Source of the DNA: an uncultured Selenomonadales bacterium
GTDB lineage: Bacteria; Bacillota; Negativicutes; Selenomonadales; Selenomonadaceae
Length of the DNA stretch: 11,426 nucleotides
NCBI GenBank assembly: GCA_937915885.1
Contig: CALGGP010000208.1
Location: 1-11,426, forward strand
Direction of reading: 5' to 3'
Made by a program: the position numbers and the translations under genes. This document shows positions 6,076 to 11,426 of this stretch, piece by piece. The notes under the pieces were generated by a model, which was not told the origin of the DNA, did not search any database, and saw only the letters and a list, made by a program, of their open reading frames with translations. Positions within the stretch are counted from its first letter, which is position 1, and every line of letters begins with the position of its first letter.

Positions 6076-6648
6076 ATGGATACCAAAAACATTATCATCG
6101 TCGGCGTCGGAGGACAGGGCTCGCTGCTCGCCAGCAAACTCCTCGGACATCTGCTCGTCGCTCAGGGCTTCGACGTTAAAGTCAGCGAAGTCCACGGCAT
6201 GAGCCAACGCGGCGGCTCCGTCATCACCTACGTCCGCTTCGGCGATAAAGTTTATTCGCCCTTCGTCGACAAGGGCGCCGCCGATTTCATTGTCTCTTTT
6301 GAAATTCTCGAGACCGCCCGTTGGCTCTCGTATCTTAAGCCCGACGGACAGATCGTCACCAACACTCAACAGATCGATCCCATGCCCGTCATCACCGGCG
6401 CCGCCAAATATCCCGCCGACCTCGTCAATAAAATTCGCGCCAAGGGCTTCAAAATTGACGCGCTCGATTGCCTGTCGATCGCCAAACAAGCCGGCTCCGT
6501 CAAAGCCGTCAACATCGTGCTGCTCGGACGCCTCTCTCACTACTTCGACATCGATCAAGCCGCGTGGCGACAATCGCTCGAGGCGTGCGTCCCGAAAAAA
6601 TTTTTGGAGCTCAACCTTAAAGCATTTGAACTCGGTAAATCGTCATGA
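6076..6648 (+). CDS. iorB: Indolepyruvate ferredoxin oxidoreductase, beta subunit
   Basis: The small (gamma-domain type) subunit that completes indolepyruvate:ferredoxin oxidoreductase with the IorA protein encoded at 1420-3147. The 190 residues are normal length. Signatures are the N-terminal nucleotide-fold glycine loop IIIVGVGGQGSLLASKLLG, then SEVHGMSQRGGSV, typical of the POR/KOR gamma domain, and VNIVLLGRLSHYF near the C-terminus. AGGAGG (6064-6069) sits 6 nt before the ATG. Its stop overlaps the ATG of the methyltransferase homologue (ATGA). Because five opposing genes lie between it and iorA, it cannot share a simple transcript with its partner and needs its own promoter. None is convincing in 5871-6060; a weak TATAAA lies near 5927. 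Confidence 0.95.
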   Translation: MDTKNIIIVGVGGQGSLLASKLLGHLLVAQGFDVKVSEVHGMSQRGGSVITYVRFGDKVYSPFVDKGAADFIVSFEILETARWLSYLKPDGQIVTNTQQIDPMPVITGAAKYPADLVNKIRAKGFKIDALDCLSIAKQAGSVKAVNIVLLGRLSHYFDIDQAAWRQSLEACVPKKFLELNLKAFELGKSS

Positions 6649-9035
6649 AAAGCGCCGCTCGAAAACCGCGTATGTCGAAAATCTCAACCAAGGCGGATCG
6701 GTTCCTCAACGTCGCCTATAAAAATTTCGTCGCCGACCATCGCAACCGCTCACGTGCCGCTCTCGACCGCATTTTTATTCTGACGACGCTCAACGTCTAC
6801 GCGCTCGAGAATTGGCTCATCGACGAGAACGACGCCGATCGAAATCTCGCGTCGCTGCCGAAAAATCTCGTCAACGATCTGCGCACTCGGCTGGTGACGA
6901 ACGAAGTCAAATTCGATTGGACGATCCCCGTGTCGATGATGAGCGCGCTGATCGAGTCGATAATCAGCCCGCGCGCCCAACAGGCGGAAGGCGTCCGTTG
7001 CATTTCGGTCGAAAACATTCATCGAGTGCTCGAGCCGCTGTTTCTTGACGACCTCCGCGCGGAGCTTGATCAATGTGCGGGCGATCGGGCGAAACTGATC
7101 GCGTTGCACGAAAAAATTGCGGGGCTGAAATTTTTTGATCCCGTCGTCCGCGCGGGAAGTTTTTTGATCGAGGCGCTGATCGGATTGCGGCGGCTGGAGC
7201 GGGAGATCGTCGCGTCGACCGGGGCGCCGTTGAAAGTTTCGATCGAACAATTTTACGGCATCGACATAAACGAGCGGGCGATTGAGATCGCGACCGTCGC
7301 CCTTCGGATTGCCGATCTTCAGACGCGCTCCGAGCGTGTCACTTGTTCGGTGAGCGGGCTGTTTGATTTTGTCGCCCGTCCGACGGCGAGCGCTGTCGTC
7401 AACGGTGCCGTCGTCAACGGTTCGGGCGCTGCCTTCTTCGACGGCGACACAAACGAGCAAAAAGACGCCGCTCCGATTGACAACGGCGCTAAAATTTTGG
7501 GCAATGTCTTCGAGCAAGCGGGCGCCGCCTCGAGTGATGCCGACGATCAACCTTCGGATTCTCTCTCAGCTCAAGCGCTCAACCGCCCGACGAAGATCGC
7601 CGTCGTCAACGGTTCGGACGAAGCCTTCTTCGGCGGCGGCACAAATGATCGTGTTCGGAGTCGCCTCGATCGTCCGCTCGAAAATCTCAAATGCGGCAAT
7701 GCGCTCGAGCTCGATTGGGAGAAAATTGTTGACGACGCGGATTATATAATCGGGAACCCGCCGACGCTGAGCATGACGTTTCAAGACAAGAGGCGCAAGG
7801 ACGAGATTGCGGAGTTGTTTCGAGACGAGCGCGGGCGTAAATTTCCGAAGGTCGGCAAGATCGATTACGGGGCGTGTTGGCTGTTGAAGGCGGCGCGATA
7901 CATGCGCGGGCGGTCGACGCGTGCGGGGTTTGCGACGGTGGATTCAATCTGTCAAAGCGAGCAGGCGCAATTGGTGTGGCAGCCGCTGTTCGAGCACTTT
8001 GACGTGCGGATCGAATTTGCGCGGCGCCCGTTCAAGTGGATAGATGTTTGCAGTCGGATGCAGCGGCTGATCGGAGTGATCGTCGGGCTCGGTTCCGCGC
8101 GGAGCGATCGACCGCGCATTATTTATGACGGCGATAAAAAAATCGCGGCGGAAAATATCAACGGCTATCTGCTCGACGCGCCGAATATATTTATCGGCGG
8201 GCGCTTGACGCCGTTGTGCGACGTGCCGGAGATGCGGCAAGGCAATCAGGCAACGGACGGCGGGAATTTGATCATCGAGCGCGACGACTATGATGATTTT
8301 ATTCGACGGGAGCCGCGCGCCAAAAAATTTATCCGACGATTTATGATGGGGCGGGAGTTCGTCAACGATCTGCCGCGATGGTGTTTGTGGTTGACGGACG
8401 CGACGGAGGAAGATTTAAATCTGCCGTTGATCAAGCGCCGCATCGATGCCGTCCGCCTGTTTCGACTGGCGAGCACCTTCAACAAGACTCAACGGCTGGC
8501 GCAGAGACCGCATTTGTTTCGCGAGCAATTCACGCCGCAAAATTGCATCGCGCTGCCGAAGCTCTTATCGGACAAGCGGCGATATTTGACGGCGGATTGG
8601 CTCGACGAGACGGTGATCGCGGGCGATCAGCTTTTTTTGATTGAAGGAGCGGATTTATATCATTTCGGAGTGCTGTCGTCGTCGGTGCACATGGCGTGGG
8701 TGAAGGCGTTCGGCGGCAAATTTGGCACGGGGTATTGTTACTCGAAAACAATAGTGTATAATAACTTCGTGTGGTGCGCTCGCTCCGCGCGGATTGAGGA
8801 AACGGCGCAAAAAATTTTGGACGTGCGCTCGAAATATCCGACGCGATCGTTGGCGTCGTTGTATGACGATCGAAAAATGCCCGATGATCTGCGCGCGGCG
8901 CATGAGGAAAATGATCGGGCGGTGGCGCGGGCGTACGGATTTGAAGGCTTGACGGAGGTTGAGATCGTATCGCGGCTGATGGCGGAGTGCATAAATCTCT
9001 TGGACGAAAACCGATTGAATAATTTTGAGGAGTGA
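6645..9035 (+). CDS. MmeI-family DNA adenine methyltransferase homologue with altered catalytic motifs
   Basis: A 796-residue homologue of the methyltransferase and target-recognition parts of MmeI-type (type IIL) enzymes. Family landmarks in order are RVLEPLFLDDLRAELD; motif I FDPVVRAGSFLIEAL (D165-L177); FYGIDINERA (203-212); CGNALELDWEKI; motif IV IIGNPPT (N371-T374); FKWIDVCSR; DGGNLII (538-544) at the start of the recognition domain; RWCLWL; VYNNFVW; and SLASLYDDRKMP. Several catalytic positions differ from the usual family pattern: DPACGSGNF is DPVVRAGSF, NPPF is NPPT, and the GAHYTS segment reads GVRCIS. The N-terminal nuclease domain is absent. Residues about 249-335 form a repeat-bearing insert. 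The ATG at 6645 overlaps the iorB stop and the gene's own stop almost touches murC-ddl. It is either an enzyme with shifted chemistry or a DNA-binding pseudoenzyme; the family is clear, the activity is not. Confidence 0.8.
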   Translation: MKSAARKPRMSKISTKADRFLNVAYKNFVADHRNRSRAALDRIFILTTLNVYALENWLIDENDADRNLASLPKNLVNDLRTRLVTNEVKFDWTIPVSMMSALIESIISPRAQQAEGVRCISVENIHRVLEPLFLDDLRAELDQCAGDRAKLIALHEKIAGLKFFDPVVRAGSFLIEALIGLRRLEREIVASTGAPLKVSIEQFYGIDINERAIEIATVALRIADLQTRSERVTCSVSGLFDFVARPTASAVVNGAVVNGSGAAFFDGDTNEQKDAAPIDNGAKILGNVFEQAGAASSDADDQPSDSLSAQALNRPTKIAVVNGSDEAFFGGGTNDRVRSRLDRPLENLKCGNALELDWEKIVDDADYIIGNPPTLSMTFQDKRRKDEIAELFRDERGRKFPKVGKIDYGACWLLKAARYMRGRSTRAGFATVDSICQSEQAQLVWQPLFEHFDVRIEFARRPFKWIDVCSRMQRLIGVIVGLGSARSDRPRIIYDGDKKIAAENINGYLLDAPNIFIGGRLTPLCDVPEMRQGNQATDGGNLIIERDDYDDFIRREPRAKKFIRRFMMGREFVNDLPRWCLWLTDATEEDLNLPLIKRRIDAVRLFRLASTFNKTQRLAQRPHLFREQFTPQNCIALPKLLSDKRRYLTADWLDETVIAGDQLFLIEGADLYHFGVLSSSVHMAWVKAFGGKFGTGYCYSKTIVYNNFVWCARSARIEETAQKILDVRSKYPTRSLASLYDDRKMPDDLRAAHEENDRAVARAYGFEGLTEVEIVSRLMAECINLLDENRLNNFEE
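7392..7421 (+). repeat. 15-bp tandem repeat inside the methyltransferase homologue
   Basis: GCTGTCGTCAACGGT (7392-7406) is followed directly by GCCGTCGTCAACGGT (7407-7421), one mismatch in 15. It encodes AVVNG twice and lies at the left edge of the family-atypical insert. Confidence 0.75.
7407..7457 (+). repeat. 51-bp direct repeat, copy 1
   Basis: It matches 7599-7649 at 44 of 51 positions, including 19 identical bases at the start. It encodes AVVNGSGAAFFDGDTNE. With copy 2 it brackets the central part of an insert that is not present in typical MmeI-family enzymes. Confidence 0.75.
7599..7649 (+). repeat. 51-bp direct repeat, copy 2
   Basis: Second copy of the 7407-7457 repeat, encoding AVVNGSDEAFFGGGTND. 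It keeps the same reading frame as copy 1, so the duplication has been kept protein-compatible. Confidence 0.75.
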
Positions 9036-9043
9036 CTTATTTG

Positions 9044-11350
9044 ATGTTCGACGGCATAAAAAAATTTCATTTCATCGGGATTGGCGGCGCGGGCATGAAT
9101 CCGTTGGCGCGAATATTGGTCGACCTGGGCTATGAAGTATCGGGGTCGGATCGAGCGGACTCGCCGTCGTTTAAAATACTTCGATCGAAGGGCGCGCAAA
9201 TTTTTGTGGGGCACAATGAAGATCATGTTCCGAACGACGCCGACGCGATAGTGATCTCTTCGGCGATCCCCGAGGATAATCCCGAAGTCGCCGCCGCGAA
9301 AAAACTTCGGATAAAATTATTGCACCGCTCGGACATCAACGCCGCGCTGCTCAACGCAAAGACGGGGATCGCGGTGGCTGGCGCACACGGCAAGACGACA
9401 ACGACTTCGATGATCGGATTTGTGCTGTTCAATGCGGACGTCGACCCGACGATCATAATCGGAGGCGAAAGCGCCGATCTCGGGACGAGCGCGATCCTCG
9501 GACGGAGTGAATATCTTGTGTCGGAAGCCGACGAAAGCGACGGATCATTTTTGAAACTGCATCCGAAGATCGCGGTAGTGACGAACGTTGAAGACGATCA
9601 TCTGGATCACTACGGCACGATGGACAACATCCGCGCGGCGTTTAAGACTTTCATCGAGAACACCGACGCCGATAAGGGCGTGGCGATTTTATGTTTCGAC
9701 AATGAAAATCTCGTTGAGATTGCGCGGACGGTCGACCGAAAAATCATTTCGTATGCGATCGATCGCGACGCGGATTTTGTTGCGAAGAATATCCGCGCGG
9801 AGGTCAACGGCGTCGAGTTCGATGTTTACAAGCGCGGGGCGTTGCTCGGCTCGATAAAGATGAAGGTGCACGGCAAGCACAACATTGAAAATGCGCTGGC
9901 GACGATTGCGGTCGGAGATCATATCGGGGTGCCGTTCGAGCGGATTGCGGACGGCTTATCGAAGTTCCGCGGGGCGAAGCGTCGGTTTCAAACGAAGGGC
10001 AAAGTCAAAAACATTTGGGTGGTGGACGACTACGGGCATCATCCGACGGAGATAGCGGCGACGTTGAAGGCGGCGCGCGAGACGAAGCCGAAGCGATTGA
10101 TTTGCGTATTTCAGCCGCACCGCTACAGTCGGACGAAAATTTTATTGAATGAGTTCGGGACGGCGTTCAAAGACGCGGACGGATTAGTGTTGACGGAAAT
10201 TTACGCGGCAGGCGAGGCGCCGATCGAAGGGATCAACGGCGAATCGTTATTGAAAAAAGTAATGGCGTCGACGGATCAAAACGTGTCGTATATTCCGCGT
10301 CGAGAGGATATCGCGCCGTTCATAGCGGATTTGGCGGAGGACGGCGACTTGGTGATCACGATGGGCGCGGGCGACATTTACAAAACCGGTGAAGAGCTCG
10401 TCGACATATTAAAGCACAGGAAAAAAATTTTGGTAGTGATGGGCGGACCGTCGACGGAGGCGGAGGTCTCGAGACGGACGGGCGCGGCGATTTTGAAGGC
10501 GTTGCAATCGAAAGGCTACAACGCGGAGGGCATGGAATTAAATCCGTTGACGTTTGCGTCGGACGTGAAGGCGTCGGGCTGCGATATAGTCTTCAACGCG
10601 GTGCATGGAAAGTACGGCGAGGACGGTCAAATGCAGGGGACGCTCGACATGCTTGGAATCCCTTACACGGCAAGCGACGTGGCGGCGGCGGCGTTGACGA
10701 TGGACAAAGTGTTGGCGAAACGGATATTCATCGCAAACGAAATTTCGACGCCGAAGTTTTTGGTGTTTCGACGTGCGGCGTGGAATCAATATAAAAATGC
10801 AGCGGATCGGATTGAAAAGGAGTTGGGATTTCCCGTCGTGGTTAAAGCGCCGTCGCAAGGCTCGAGCATAGGAGTTTACATCGTCGATGATCGGAGCGAG
10901 CTTGAGAACGGAGTGCGGTCGGCGTTCGAGTTCGGCGACGAGGTGATCGTCGAAGAATTTATCAAAGGGCGCGAGTTGACGGTGGCAGTCTGGGGCAATG
11001 CGGATCACGCGGAGGCATTTCCGATCATCGAGATCACGACGGTAACCGGTCGATACGATTACGAGACGAAATACAAAAAGGGGGCGTCGAAACACATAGT
11101 GCCGGCGCCGTTGAGTGACGAGCTGACGGAAAAAATCAAAGAGTTGGCGGTGAAGACGTTCGAGGTGTGCAAGTGCTCGGGCGTGGCGCGCGTCGATTTG
11201 ATGTTGTCGGAGAAAAACGAGCCGTATGTGATCGAAGTAAACACGGTGCCGGGCATGACGGAAACGTCGTTGGTGCCGGACGCGGCTCGGGCGGCGGGCA
11301 TCGAATTTGACGAGCTTTGCGAGAGAATTTTGCGGCTGGCTAATTTTTAA
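9044..11350 (+). CDS. murC-ddl: MurC-Ddl fusion: UDP-MurNAc--L-alanine ligase / D-alanine--D-alanine ligase
   Basis: One 768-residue protein carrying two peptidoglycan-precursor ligases. Residues 1-459 are a complete MurC: FIGIGGAGM nucleotide fold, ATP loop GAHGKTTTT (113-121), SEADESDGSF, DDYGHHPTE (328-336), FQPHRYSRT. Residues 460-768 are a complete Ddl: VVMGGPSTEAEVS, VHGKYGEDG (520-528), KAPSQGSSIGV, the omega-loop YDYETKY (671-677) and EVNTVPGMTETSLVP (731-745). The Lys-Tyr of that loop (K676, Y677) is the D-Ala-D-Ala type rather than the D-lactate type with Phe. There is no linker. The frame extends to a GTG at 9032, but that codon is part of the ribosome binding site GAGGAG (9027-9032). 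ATG 9044 (MFDGIKKFHF), or possibly TTG 9041, is the real start. Fused MurC-Ddl is known from Chlamydiae. Confidence 0.93.
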   Translation: MFDGIKKFHFIGIGGAGMNPLARILVDLGYEVSGSDRADSPSFKILRSKGAQIFVGHNEDHVPNDADAIVISSAIPEDNPEVAAAKKLRIKLLHRSDINAALLNAKTGIAVAGAHGKTTTTSMIGFVLFNADVDPTIIIGGESADLGTSAILGRSEYLVSEADESDGSFLKLHPKIAVVTNVEDDHLDHYGTMDNIRAAFKTFIENTDADKGVAILCFDNENLVEIARTVDRKIISYAIDRDADFVAKNIRAEVNGVEFDVYKRGALLGSIKMKVHGKHNIENALATIAVGDHIGVPFERIADGLSKFRGAKRRFQTKGKVKNIWVVDDYGHHPTEIAATLKAARETKPKRLICVFQPHRYSRTKILLNEFGTAFKDADGLVLTEIYAAGEAPIEGINGESLLKKVMASTDQNVSYIPRREDIAPFIADLAEDGDLVITMGAGDIYKTGEELVDILKHRKKILVVMGGPSTEAEVSRRTGAAILKALQSKGYNAEGMELNPLTFASDVKASGCDIVFNAVHGKYGEDGQMQGTLDMLGIPYTASDVAAAALTMDKVLAKRIFIANEISTPKFLVFRRAAWNQYKNAADRIEKELGFPVVVKAPSQGSSIGVYIVDDRSELENGVRSAFEFGDEVIVEEFIKGRELTVAVWGNADHAEAFPIIEITTVTGRYDYETKYKKGASKHIVPAPLSDELTEKIKELAVKTFEVCKCSGVARVDLMLSEKNEPYVIEVNTVPGMTETSLVPDAARAAGIEFDELCERILRLANF

Positions 11351-11394
11351 AGGCTACGTCTTTAGAACCTGCGGAGTAACGGAAAAAATTTTTT

Positions 11395-11410
11395 TCCCGC
11401 CCACCCACCC
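11395..11410. repeat. G-quadruplex-type inverted repeat, right copy
   Basis: TCCCGCCCACCCACCC, the reverse complement of 13-28. It lies 44 bp beyond the murC-ddl stop, so relative to its upstream gene it has the same orientation as the copy after paaK. It is flanked on both sides by A-run/T-run tracts (11382-11395 and 11415-11426). Confidence 0.6.
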
Positions 11411-11426
11411 ACGGAAAAAAATTTTT

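Noticed and set aside
6780..7140. Replication origin at the GC-skew switch
   Set aside because: No dnaA, dnaN or DnaA-box cluster is visible and the switch is inside a coding gene; a rearrangement or local bias is more likely.
6750..7550. Minus-strand open frame opposite the methyltransferase homologue
   Set aside because: A shadow of the real gene; Arg/Asp-rich translation with no motifs.
9032..9034. GTG start for murC-ddl
   Set aside because: It lies within the ribosome binding site GAGGAG and leaves no spacing. ATG 9044 (or TTG 9041) fits the site and the usual MurC N-terminus.
11351..11426. Intrinsic terminator after murC-ddl
   Set aside because: Only AT palindromes and the C-rich repeat are present; no GC stem followed by a T-run was found.

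Overview
The window looks like chromosomal DNA of an anaerobic, Gram-positive-type (Bacillota-like) bacterium, possibly one of the Negativicutes. The evidence is ferredoxin-dependent keto-acid metabolism, strong GGAGG-type ribosome binding sites, a textbook TTGACA/TATAAT-class promoter, and an XRE/ImmA regulatory pair of the kind common in Bacillota mobile elements. The taxonomic call is inference; no rRNA or other marker is present.

Left part (33-3147): a phenylacetate-CoA ligase gene (paaK, minus strand) and iorA, the large subunit of indolepyruvate:ferredoxin oxidoreductase (plus strand), diverge from an 85-bp promoter region. iorB, which codes for the small subunit and is normally next to iorA, lies about 2.9 kb away at 6076-6648. 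Together the three genes form an arylpyruvate / aryl-CoA / aryl-acetate pathway.

Middle part (3195-5817): five tightly spaced minus-strand genes separate iorA from iorB. In transcription order they are an XRE repressor, an ImmA/IrrE metalloprotease (TTG start), a DUF4417 protein, a small protein with a PD-(D/E)XK signature resembling CdiA-type tRNase toxin domains, and a CxxC...CxxC protein that could be its immunity partner. A strong promoter flanked by inverted CACTTGA half-sites precedes the repressor. The block reads as a small acquired island: a protease-controlled repressor upstream of a candidate toxin/immunity pair.

Right part (6076-11350): iorB, an MmeI-family DNA methyltransferase homologue and a fused MurC-Ddl peptidoglycan ligase run co-directionally with overlapping or nearly touching ends. 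The methyltransferase homologue is open for 796 codons. However, it has altered SAM-binding and catalytic motifs (DPVVRAGSF instead of DPACGSGNF, NPPT instead of NPPF), no N-terminal nuclease, and an insert of about 90 residues containing repeats. MurC-Ddl joins two steps of cell-wall precursor synthesis with no visible linker.

Other structure: a 16-bp inverted repeat containing a perfect four-tract G-quadruplex motif sits near both ends of the window, each copy downstream of a gene. A strong hairpin lies upstream of iorB. The GC skew of the plus strand changes sign at about 6.9 kb, inside the methyltransferase homologue. No tRNA, rRNA, CRISPR array or IS element was seen.
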